Below are positions 5,716-11,103 of a DNA stretch of 26,019 bases, piece by piece. The stretch covers positions 1 to 26,019 of the IMG/VR virus record IMGVR_UViG_3300032462_000072. One strand, 5' to 3'. The notes below the pieces were generated by a model. That model searched no databases. It had not been told where the DNA came from and was given only the letters and a program-made list of their open reading frames with translations. This DNA comes from a virus. Position 1 is the stretch's first letter, and each line of letters starts with the position of its first letter. The position numbers were made by a program, and so were the translations under genes.

Positions 5716-5773
5716 CAAAAAAAACGGACTCTCGCACCACAGTATTACTACTGCGTTCCGTGTGCGAGAGTCC
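5716..5773 (-). terminator. Intrinsic terminator after 5790-6134
   Basis: Leftward strand: perfect 12-bp stem (GGACTCTCGCAC at 5773-5762 with its complement at 5737-5726) followed by G and T8. Confidence 0.9.
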
Positions 5774-5789
5774 TGCGGTGGGAAGTTTG

Positions 5790-6134
5790 TTACCCCCAAA
5801 TTGACTTGAGGATGTCGTTCCGCATCCGTGGTTTGACCACCTGCAAACAATGCACCATGTGTCGTTCTTTGTTGCAGTAGTACCCGACACCGTCCGTTCC
5901 CCATGAGTGACCTGACCCAAGGTACTGACTCATGAGTCTGCGGACATCCCACAGGACATCGTCGAAATTGACATCAGAGACCTCCATGACTTGAACAGAC
6001 ACGACATCACGAGTAATTGCGACCGATCCACGAAGGAGTTTGATCTCATTCACGAATTCGTCCATGAGTGCGAGACGAGATCGGTTGGTTGGTGGTGCGA
6101 GAGGGGGAGAGACAGTAGTGGGTTGAATCTTCAT
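5790..6134 (-). CDS. Leaderless early protein
   Basis: 114 residues. N-terminus M-K-I-Q-P-T-T-V-S-P-P-L-A-P, a divergent form of the cluster tag, then N-R-S-R and a mixed body with V-S-V-Q-V-M-E-V-S-D and a Gly/Trp/Tyr segment (L-G-S-G-H-S-W-G-T-D-G-V-G-Y-Y-C). Family unknown. ATG 6134 is 7 bases after TACACT; the in-frame ATG 6170 overlaps the -35. Monocistronic, with terminator 5716-5773. Confidence 0.75.
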   Translation of the reverse strand: MKIQPTTVSPPLAPPTNRSRLALMDEFVNEIKLLRGSVAITRDVVSVQVMEVSDVNFDDVLWDVRRLMSQYLGSGHSWGTDGVGYYCNKERHMVHCLQVVKPRMRNDILKSIWG

Positions 6135-6170
6135 ACTTGGGAGTGTAGGGGGTCTGTGTCCCGTTGTCAA
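6135..6170 (-). promoter_or_regulatory. Leaderless early promoter for 5790-6134
   Basis: Leftward: TTGACA (6170-6165), 17-base spacer beginning ACGGGACACAGACC, TACACT (6147-6142), 7 bases, ATG 6134. DnaA boxes lie about 30-60 bp upstream. Confidence 0.8.
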
Positions 6171-6201
6171 GTACCTTGACGAAGAATTAATATAGGTATA
6201 T

Positions 6202-6232
6202 TGTGGATAACCTGTGGATAACCTGTGGATAA
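6202..6232 (-). promoter_or_regulatory. Three consensus DnaA boxes, 11-bp phased
   Basis: TGTGGATAA at 6202-6210, 6213-6221 and 6224-6232, i.e. TTATCCACA leftward, matching the bacterial DnaA-box consensus exactly three times with one-helical-turn spacing. An AT-rich block AAGAATTAATATAGG lies beside them at 6183-6197, and iterons at 6246-6292. Confidence 0.8.
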
Positions 6233-6294
6233 CCGATATACCTATACTATCAACTTTTCATTCGGCATCGCTACCCTATACTATCAACTTTTGA

Positions 6295-6348
6295 CAAAAA
6301 AAGACTCCCCGCACGGTGATTGCATATCGACCTCGTGCGCGGGGAGTC
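6295..6348 (-). terminator. Intrinsic terminator after 6365-6493
   Basis: Leftward strand: a 12-13-bp GC-rich stem (GACTCCCCGC... at 6348-6334 with ...GCGGGGAGTC at 6315-6303) followed by T7. Confidence 0.9.
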
Positions 6349-6364
6349 CATGAAGTGATTCGGG

Positions 6365-6493
6365 TTAAACCATCTCCCCCCTGCATTGGAGTCTGTGGAG
6401 AGTCTCCAGTTGTCTCGTCAACACACGGATGCGAATCTCGATCCGCATCTTTGATGCGTTCAAGACGACGAGTTTGTTCTCGATGTCCATCAT
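6365..6493 (-). CDS. Small early helical protein, coupled to 6490-6645
   Basis: 42 residues: M-M-D-I-E-N-K-L-V-V-L-N-A-S-K-M-R-I-E-I-R-I-R-V-L-T and on to G-E-M-V, a single amphipathic, coiled-coil-like helix. The start ATG 6493 overlaps the upstream stop (ATGA) and is preceded 3 bases away by AAGGGGGG, a usable ribosome binding site; a second ATG follows directly at 6490. No known family. Confidence 0.6.
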   Translation of the reverse strand: MMDIENKLVVLNASKMRIEIRIRVLTRQLETLHRLQCRGEMV

Positions 6494-6645
6494 GCACCCC
6501 CCTTCTTCTTTGCGGTCAGACCCATCTTCTTCAGTTGCGGAATGATCCGCAGGATGAAGTACTTGCGTTCCTTGTCGAACTGGTTCATCGATTCCAGTCC
6601 ACGGGTGCGGGAGGGGGATTTCACGGTGGGGGTTTGAGACTTCAT
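6490..6645 (-). CDS. Leaderless early peptide with TVKSPSR tag (51 aa)
   Basis: 51 residues: the tag M-K-S-Q-T-P-T-V-K-S-P-S-R-T-R takes up almost a third of the protein, followed by a basic helix (F-D-K-E-R-K-Y-F-I-L-R-I-I-P-Q-L) and a C-terminal K-K-K-G-G-A. ATG 6645 is 7 bases after TACAAT. It heads a two-gene unit with 6365-6493. Function unknown; because it is so short it is a good reference for the tag. Confidence 0.7.
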   Translation of the reverse strand: MKSQTPTVKSPSRTRGLESMNQFDKERKYFILRIIPQLKKMGLTAKKKGGA

Positions 6646-6681
6646 ACTTGGGATTGTAGGGGGTCTGTGTCCCGTTGTCAA
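6646..6681 (-). promoter_or_regulatory. Leaderless early promoter for 6490-6645
   Basis: Leftward: TTGACA (6681-6676), 17-base spacer beginning ACGGGACACAGACC, TACAAT (6658-6653), 7 bases, ATG 6645. Confidence 0.85.
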
Positions 6682-6717
6682 GTGCATGGTGCAAGAATTA
6701 ATATAGGGGTATATCGG

Positions 6718-6737
6718 TTATCCACAAGTTATCCACA
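6718..6737 (+). promoter_or_regulatory. Two consensus DnaA boxes, 11-bp phased
   Basis: TTATCCACA at 6718-6726 and 6729-6737, in the opposite orientation to the triplet at 6202-6232 and with the same 11-bp period. They are flanked on the left by AAGAATTAATATAGG (6693-6707), the same AT-rich block as beside the first cluster. Confidence 0.8.
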
Positions 6738-6815
6738 ATATACCCTACCCCCTTAACTATCAACATTTGAGACAGCAACACACACCCATATGCACCACAT
6801 ATAGACACATATAAG

Positions 6816-6897
6816 GGACGGATGTAGGGGTTCTCTACATCTGTCCTTGAACAGTGCTGGGGGGTTTTGGGTACCCATGCCGCCTAGACGCTAGCAC
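6816..6897. other. Hairpin-rich non-coding stretch
   Basis: The stretch 6738-7050 has no convincing gene. It holds a 12-bp stem (GGACGGATGTAG 6816-6827, CTACATCTGTCC 6835-6846, one G-T) with a 7-base loop, and a second possible fold closed by GTGCT (6854-6858) and AGCAC (6893-6897) around GGGTACCC. Neither is followed by a T-run. It could be part of an origin, a packaging signal or an RNA; nothing decides between these. Confidence 0.5.
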
Positions 6898-6911
6898 AGA
6901 AGTACCTACCC

Positions 6912-7022
6912 TTCAGCATAACTAATTTTTTCGCAAAAAAACCAAATATCCATATCTAAAAATTTTTTTAAATATTTTTCCCCGTATTTTGCAAATTTCC
7001 CGCAATTCCCCGCAATTCCCCT
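6912..7022. other. AT-rich tract with short direct repeats
   Basis: Long A and T runs from 6926 to 6980, then CCCGCAATT written twice in tandem (about 6998-7017) preceded by GCAAATTTCC. It lies between the DnaA boxes and the divergent junction at 7258-7263 and would melt easily. No gene seen. Confidence 0.6.
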
Positions 7023-7050
7023 TTATGCTCTCTGTTTCCCTTACTACTTC

Positions 7051-7224
7051 TTAGAACCCCGCCACGAAAAGACCCCACCAATTCATCACCCATCGAATCT
7101 GGGCGTAAAGCAGGAAGATCATCATACCGAGGGCCTGCAAACACACAAATGTGAATGCCCCAAACATGATCCACTCCAGAGGTTTGGACATTATAAAGTT
7201 GTCGATAAAGTCTTTCTTTTGCAT
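7051..7224 (-). CDS. Leaderless small membrane protein (57 aa)
   Basis: M-Q-K-K-D-F-I-D-N-F-I-M-S-K-P-L-E-W then two hydrophobic segments (about residues 19-40 and 45-57: M-F-G-A-F-T-F-V-C-L-Q-A-L-G-M-M and W-V-M-N-W-W-G-L-F). Not recognised; it may span the inner membrane once or twice. The start lies 6 bases after TAGAAT, and there is no Shine-Dalgarno sequence, so the mRNA should be leaderless like the rest of the early array. It is the first leftward gene after the divergent junction with the late module. It lacks the T-V-x-S-P tag. Confidence 0.65.
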   Translation of the reverse strand: MQKKDFIDNFIMSKPLEWIMFGAFTFVCLQALGMMIFLLYAQIRWVMNWWGLFVAGF

Positions 7225-7258
7225 AGGAGTATTCTATATGAATAATAAGGAATGTCAA
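7225..7258 (-). promoter_or_regulatory. Leaderless early promoter for 7051-7224
   Basis: Leftward: TTGACA (7258-7253), 16 bases, TAGAAT (7236-7231), 6 bases, ATG 7224. The spacer is AT-rich and lacks the CGGGACA block of the other early promoters, so it may escape their shared control. It lies back to back with the late promoter at 7263. Confidence 0.75.
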
Positions 7259-7262
7259 GTAT

Positions 7263-7270
7263 TATAAATA
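7263..7270 (+). promoter_or_regulatory. T4-type late promoter, leaderless start for 7277
   Basis: TATAAATA followed after 6 bases (TATTGT) by ATG 7277. No ribosome binding site. In T4 transcription starts about 5-7 bases after this octamer, so the start codon is at or next to +1. Confidence 0.8.
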
Positions 7271-7276
7271 TATTGT

Positions 7277-8803
7277 ATGAAAACCTTTAAGCAATTTTTA
7301 CTTGAGTTGTATGATCATTTGGGTGAGGAATTACCATGGGATTTGACTGATGAAGTTCCAGAAGAAGATAGAAGCGACCTGACAACTCTGAGAGGATTGC
7401 ACCACGAACCCAAGGATTCAGGTCTAGTGTCTACCAGACTACCATATAGACGAGGTGAAAAAGAATCGTATGCTCATGATTTGCATGGTGTGAACAGACT
7501 CACTGTGGGACTTGATTTAGAGGGAAACGTAAATTATGTTTCAAAAAAACTTCAACAATTTTTGCGTCCTGCCTCTTCTACTACACTCCCGAAACATTCT
7601 TGGCAAGCGACAAGTGGTAAATTTGTGAAAGGAGAAAGCCCCATGGACACAGCTAAGAGATCGCACGAATTTATTGTTGGAAATCAAGAACATCATATAG
7701 CAAGATATGAAAAAAGTTTTGGTGAACTGGCAGAACGAAGCAAGTCATGGTATACAGGAGCAGGCGCAATAGGTAATAGATTTGCTAAAACATATGATGT
7801 ACATCCTCATGTTGTTGCTGCCGTAATAGCAAGTCAGTCACCAGGAACAGACTGGAATAGAAATGTAAGCAATGCCGAAAGACTTATTCATACTTACACA
7901 ACTCAGCAAAATACTCAAACCAATCAAAAAATGGTAACTGCTGCCGATTACGTATTTCACGATCATCGTAAAAACAAGAAAAATCAATATATCGATAAAG
8001 AAGGCAATGTCACAACAAATCCAAAGGAGTATGTTATACACACAGAGCACCAAGAATTAAAATCCGCTGTTCTTGGGACTGGGGGAAAACATCCAAGATT
8101 GAAGGACATGAAAAATTCTAGAGAAAAGGCTGCCTGGATTAGACTGTATGATACTTCCCATCACGATTCACGACATAGAGAAATAACACCAGAGGGAGAT
8201 TTTGGAGATTTTGTGCAAACTAAAGCTGGACAGAATGCAAAAATTGGTTGGGGGTCTTTTAATATGATTGCAAATGGAATAGATGCCCTTGAATCTGTAA
8301 ATCATGACGGTAGTCTTAACATGAATAAATTATCAAAATCTTTAGGGAAGGCGCACAAAGTAAGAAGTTTTTATAACAATCAAGTTAACCCAAATGCAAA
8401 CGACGTAACTGCGGACACTCACATGGGGGCAGCATCTACATTAGACACATCTTTGAGTCAAAAATCCCCTGAAATAAATGACATGTTTACTGCTCCCCCG
8501 AATCGTCGTAGTGGTCAGGGAGGACTATATGCTCATGTTGCTACTGCAACTCGTGAGTTGGCAAAAAGAAGAGGATATCGCCCATCATCAGCACAAAGTC
8601 AAGTATGGGACGCAGAAAAAGCACTTAAAGATGCATCTTCTGATGAAACCAACCAAACAAACAGGGACAATCTAATACGACACGGACTAGGACAAATTAG
8701 TGCCGCCGAACTTAGAAGAAAATTTGATAAAAACAATCCTGTGGCACAACCTGCGTGGAGCAAAACTAACACCAGCGCAAATAATATCAGTACATTCTTA
8801 TGA
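7277..8803 (+). CDS. Late protein with capsid-targeting peptide; HhH-GPD-like region
   Basis: 508 residues. The first ten, M-K-T-F-K-Q-F-L-L-E, resemble the T4 internal-protein targeting peptide, and L-L-E fits the prohead protease signature L/I-x-E, so the protein is probably packaged into the prohead and trimmed. In the body, about residues 176-198 (V-V-A-A-V-I-A-S-Q-S-P-G-T-D-W) and 345-385 (K-V-R-S-F-Y-N-N ... D-V-T-A-D-T-H-M-G-A-A) resemble phage proteins with a helix-hairpin-helix glycosylase-like fold, in which a loop of the type v-D-t-H carries the catalytic aspartate. That relationship is my recollection of motifs, not a search result. If correct, this would be a DNA-repair or base-modifying enzyme carried in the virion. 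First gene of the rightward late module. Confidence 0.8.
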   Translation: MKTFKQFLLELYDHLGEELPWDLTDEVPEEDRSDLTTLRGLHHEPKDSGLVSTRLPYRRGEKESYAHDLHGVNRLTVGLDLEGNVNYVSKKLQQFLRPASSTTLPKHSWQATSGKFVKGESPMDTAKRSHEFIVGNQEHHIARYEKSFGELAERSKSWYTGAGAIGNRFAKTYDVHPHVVAAVIASQSPGTDWNRNVSNAERLIHTYTTQQNTQTNQKMVTAADYVFHDHRKNKKNQYIDKEGNVTTNPKEYVIHTEHQELKSAVLGTGGKHPRLKDMKNSREKAAWIRLYDTSHHDSRHREITPEGDFGDFVQTKAGQNAKIGWGSFNMIANGIDALESVNHDGSLNMNKLSKSLGKAHKVRSFYNNQVNPNANDVTADTHMGAASTLDTSLSQKSPEINDMFTAPPNRRSGQGGLYAHVATATRELAKRRGYRPSSAQSQVWDAEKALKDASSDETNQTNRDNLIRHGLGQISAAELRRKFDKNNPVAQPAWSKTNTSANNISTFL

Positions 8804-8815
8804 AAACAAAAGGAA

Positions 8816-8823
8816 TATAAATA
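8816..8823 (+). promoter_or_regulatory. T4-type late promoter for 8828
   Basis: TATAAATA, then GAAT and ATG 8828: only 4 bases. AAGGA at 8810-8814 is 13 bases from the ATG, too far for efficient use. Confidence 0.75.
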
Positions 8824-8827
8824 GAAT

Positions 8828-9700
8828 ATGAAAACATTTAAACAATTTATAGAAGAGTCTCATTTAGAATCAGCAGCGCATGTTCATTATAAACAAGATT
8901 ATAGTGAACGAAGACGTGATAGACGCGATGCAGAGAAAGCAAATATAGCAAGTATTATGGCTAGTATGGACCGATCTCGTGTTTCTTCTCCTGTGGAAGA
9001 TGAGTTTGAATCAGGAGAATTAGAGGAATTGGGGAAAGTAGGAAATATAGAGGCACCCGACTACGTTGAGTTTCAGAAGACTGCTGCCGCTAGTGCTCCT
9101 GCTCCTGTTGCCGGTGATGATGACAAAAAATACACTTCTACTATTTCTCCCGAAGATTTTGAAAAGCATGCTGATATTTTCACTCAAGCAACAGCAAAAA
9201 GTAATGCTCATATTGAAAATCCAGAGTTATTAGATATAATCAATAGACACAAAATTACAACTGCTAGACAAATGGTAAAAGGTATTATCAGCGATCATAG
9301 AGAAAATACTAAAGTATGGGAACCAGATATAGTAGATCCAAGTATAGGTAAATATGTTACTAGAAAAAAAACCACAGAAGATGGGTGGACAAGAGGTAAA
9401 TATATAAGGTCGCTTCTAGATCCAGTTCAAGCAAAAAAAGATATGACACGAGAAGTAGCAAAACAGTTTCATGTAATAGAGCAACATCATATGCATGAAT
9501 ATGATATTACAAACTCTCTCAACGTGGACACAGAAAGTTCGGAGGACATACATGATCTGTTTGCACGTAATGACGAATTAAAATTAAAAAATAAATTACA
9601 TAAAGTTATTCCTCCTTTTGACACATTATCTCAAAAAGAACAAGATAGACATACTGGGCATGCTGAACTTGCTATGCAATTGGCTAATTCTGTACCCTGA
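8828..9700 (+). CDS. Late protein with capsid-targeting peptide
   Basis: 290 residues, unrecognised. N-terminus M-K-T-F-K-Q-F-I-E-E, nearly identical to that of 7277-8803, with I-E-E as likely cleavage site. A charged stretch (Y-S-E-R-R-R-D-R-R-D-A-E-K) follows, then an Ala/Pro linker near residue 80-95 and a helical, His-rich C-terminal half (H-V-I-E-Q-H-H-M-H-E-Y). The late promoter and targeting peptide make it a good candidate for an internal head protein ejected with the DNA. It follows 7277-8803 by 24 bases. Confidence 0.8.
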   Translation: MKTFKQFIEESHLESAAHVHYKQDYSERRRDRRDAEKANIASIMASMDRSRVSSPVEDEFESGELEELGKVGNIEAPDYVEFQKTAAASAPAPVAGDDDKKYTSTISPEDFEKHADIFTQATAKSNAHIENPELLDIINRHKITTARQMVKGIISDHRENTKVWEPDIVDPSIGKYVTRKKTTEDGWTRGKYIRSLLDPVQAKKDMTREVAKQFHVIEQHHMHEYDITNSLNVDTESSEDIHDLFARNDELKLKNKLHKVIPPFDTLSQKEQDRHTGHAELAMQLANSVP

Positions 9701-9712
9701 ATAATGTAATAT

Positions 9713-9720
9713 TATAAATA
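9713..9720 (+). promoter_or_regulatory. T4-type late promoter for the RNA at 9725
   Basis: TATAAATA directly after the stop of 8828-9700; the predicted start is at 9725-9726, exactly where a 9-bp closing stem begins. Confidence 0.75.
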
Positions 9721-9724
9721 ATAT

Positions 9725-9835
9725 GTACTAGGGCATACCCAATCGCTTTACGCTATTGGTGTGTTAAAGGGAATTTCGCTACCTCAGTACCGGCATAGTG
9801 GAAGACGCTAGGCTTAGAACCTAGCGTTTTCTTTT
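9725..9835 (+). ncRNA. Putative structured RNA with intrinsic terminator
   Basis: About 110 bases between a late promoter and a terminator, without an open frame. GTACTAGGG (9725-9733) can pair with CCTCAGTAC (9782-9790), with one A-C mismatch and one G-T. Inside, CCAAT pairs with ATTGG (extended by CATA/TGTG around a bulged C), forming a hairpin. The 3' end is an 8-bp stem ACGCTAGG (9805-9812) with CCTAGCGT (9820-9827) and TTTTCTTTT. I could not match it to a known riboswitch, ribozyme or tRNA. It may be a free small RNA or, with read-through, the leader of 9864-10247. Confidence 0.6.
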
Positions 9836-9863
9836 GGGTATACATATATATAAGGAAATGCAT

Positions 9864-10247
9864 ATGTTTAACTCTAATATACCTGACGATATTTTAAGAC
9901 AATATAGTGAATCTAATGATTTTGGATTCAGTACAGTCGATTCTAATGAATTAAACTCGATATTATCTCCAATTGGTCAAAGTGAAGAAATGGTTGCGAT
10001 TAAAGAGAAATTGGAGTTGATATTGGCCATGAATTCGACATGTGATGGGGCTTTGCAAGTAAAAGCACAATATGATATATTATTAAAAGCACGATTATTA
10101 GAGATAGAGAGGACTATAATCCCTCTTTTACTCAATTTAAAGAAAAATACCGAAAAAGATTACATACATTGGCCAGGTGGTGCAAGAAATGCACAATGTG
10201 ACCTTCAGATCCATAAAATCGTCAATCTTACCAGAAATAATCTTTAA
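9864..10247 (+). CDS. Late protein of unknown function
   Basis: 127 residues: M-F-N-S-N-I-P-D-D-I-L-R-Q and a mostly helical body (I-K-E-K-L-E-L-I-L-A-M; L-K-A-R-L-L-E-I-E-R). Not recognised. ATG 9864 is chosen because AAGGA lies 7 bases upstream; longer versions starting before 9860 have no ribosome binding site. It lies just after the terminator of the candidate RNA, so it needs read-through or a promoter not seen; a regulated terminator is possible. Confidence 0.7.
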   Translation: MFNSNIPDDILRQYSESNDFGFSTVDSNELNSILSPIGQSEEMVAIKEKLELILAMNSTCDGALQVKAQYDILLKARLLEIERTIIPLLLNLKKNTEKDYIHWPGGARNAQCDLQIHKIVNLTRNNL

Positions 10248-10274
10248 ATTTTTAATATATCCTAGGATTTCCCA

Positions 10275-10282
10275 TATAAATA
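10275..10282 (+). promoter_or_regulatory. T4-type late promoter for 10316
   Basis: TATAAATA 33 bases before ATG 10316; here the transcript has a normal leader with AGGAG 8 bases before the start. Confidence 0.75.
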
Positions 10283-10315
10283 ATGTAAACTTGAGGTACC
10301 ATAGGAGTTTTCTTT

Positions 10316-10702
10316 ATGTCGACATCAACGTATAAGTTTATAAAATTTATAAAAAAAGATTGTAGAAAATACAACATTTCTGTGCAATTCACTAAATGGA
10401 AAAATGTGGACGACGAAGAGGATGGAAATATCGAAGGGTATTTCGAAACTCCAACAAAAAATAAAAAAGGAAAAATAAAAGTAGCAGCTGGAGTTCCAAG
10501 AACAGTCTGGTTGCATACTCTTGCACATGAATACGCTCATTTTGAATATTGGAAGGGAAACCACAAGTTTAGAAAAAGTCATATTATGGACGAAAAACGA
10601 ACAGAAAAAAGAGCTTTAGAATTGTTAGTGGAATGGAAGCTTCCAATAAACATCAAAGTTCGCAAGAAACAATCACGAAAATATCTCAAATCCTTGACTT
10701 AG
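10316..10702 (+). CDS. HExxH zinc metallopeptidase-like protein
   Basis: 128 residues. The motif L-A-H-E-Y-A-H (residues 69-75) is the HExxH zinc-binding and catalytic signature, and E93 or E97 in M-D-E-K-R-T-E-K-R-A could supply the third ligand, the layout of small gluzincins of the ImmA/IrrE type. The protein is basic at both ends and has no signal peptide, so it would act in the cytoplasm or in the virion. Expressed from its own late promoter with a good ribosome binding site. Substrate unknown; small phage zincins are common and mostly uncharacterised. Confidence 0.7.
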   Translation: MSTSTYKFIKFIKKDCRKYNISVQFTKWKNVDDEEDGNIEGYFETPTKNKKGKIKVAAGVPRTVWLHTLAHEYAHFEYWKGNHKFRKSHIMDEKRTEKRALELLVEWKLPINIKVRKKQSRKYLKSLT

Positions 10703-10739
10703 GATTTGTTATATATATTATATACAAAGGAGATAACAT

Positions 10740-10919
10740 ATGGCTGAAAACGGAATAACTGGAAAATCTATAGGAAGTGGTGGAAGTATGAGAGGATCTG
10801 CAAGTCCTTTATCTGGAAAAGGGGCTCCACCTCGTGGTAGTGGTAGAGGCGACGGTCGAGCTGAAACTTTAAGAAGATCAGAAGAATCTAAAGAAAATTC
10901 ACGAAAGAAACCACGATAA
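10740..10919 (+). CDS. Small basic Gly/Ser-rich protein ending SRKKPR
   Basis: 59 residues, low complexity: M-A-E-N-G-I-T-G-K-S-I-G-S-G-G-S and on to S-R-K-K-P-R. Too short and disordered to classify. The ribosome binding site AAGGAG is the strongest in the window. Its C-terminus matches that of the next gene (S-S-R-K-K-P). Confidence 0.75.
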   Translation: MAENGITGKSIGSGGSMRGSASPLSGKGAPPRGSGRGDGRAETLRRSEESKENSRKKPR

Positions 10920-10925
10920 TAAGAT

Positions 10926-11102
10926 ATGAATAAAAGCAATGCAAGTAAGTCTGTTTATTTTAAACCTTTACCTTCATCAAAGAGTGCATCGTATATAGTA
11001 ATAGAAAATGGAGTTGCTATTCGTAAACCTAAGGAAAGTGGTCCTAGTAGAACGTTACGTAATATGGAATTTAGTATAAAATCATCTAGAAAAAAACCAT
11101 AA
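10926..11102 (+). CDS. Small basic protein ending SRKKP
   Basis: 58 residues: M-N-K-S-N-A-S-K-S-V-Y-F-K-P-L-P, a short hydrophobic segment A-S-Y-I-V-I-E-N-G-V-A-I, and the C-terminus I-K-S-S-R-K-K-P. It lies 6 bases after 10740-10919 and shares its C-terminal pentapeptide, suggesting the same partner or compartment, perhaps DNA in the head. Function unknown. Confidence 0.65.
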   Translation: MNKSNASKSVYFKPLPSSKSASYIVIENGVAIRKPKESGPSRTLRNMEFSIKSSRKKP

Positions 11103-11103
11103 T

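Larger units (their letters stand above)
488..6768. repeat. Dispersed iteron-like repeat family (12 copies)
   Basis: Core ACTATCAACTTTT on the + strand (AAAAGTTGATAGT leftward), often extended to TATACCTATACTATCAAC. Rightward-written copies: 488-499, 1971-1983, 3033-3046 (one change), 4029-4041, 4059-4071, 4664-4676, 5701-5713, 6246-6258, 6280-6292, 6756-6768 (one change). Inverted copies: 3956-3967 and 5628-5636. Almost every copy sits just beyond the T-run of an intrinsic terminator and before the next leaderless promoter. A second short repeat, AGTCCGATAAC, occurs at 470-480, 1954-1964, 3996-4006, 5584-5594, 5598-5608 and 5612-5622. Irregular spacing and lack of unique equal-length spacers exclude CRISPR. 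The copies could be protein-binding sites (iterons, operators or partition sites). Confidence 0.9.

Noticed and set aside
6276-6756. Long frames across 6276-6756 on both strands
   Set aside because: They cross a strong terminator and the promoter of 6490-6645; the two short coupled genes explain the region better.
488-6768. Repeat family considered as a CRISPR array
   Set aside because: Copies are hundreds of bases apart, lie at terminators, and have no equal-length unique spacers or cas genes nearby.
6968-7258. Leftward frame of 96 codons
   Set aside because: A different frame (7051-7224) has two membrane segments and a start 6 bases after a good -10; the longer frame starts inside the -35.
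10718-10939. Leftward frame of 73 codons
   Set aside because: It covers the rightward gene 10740-10919, which has the best ribosome binding site in the window.
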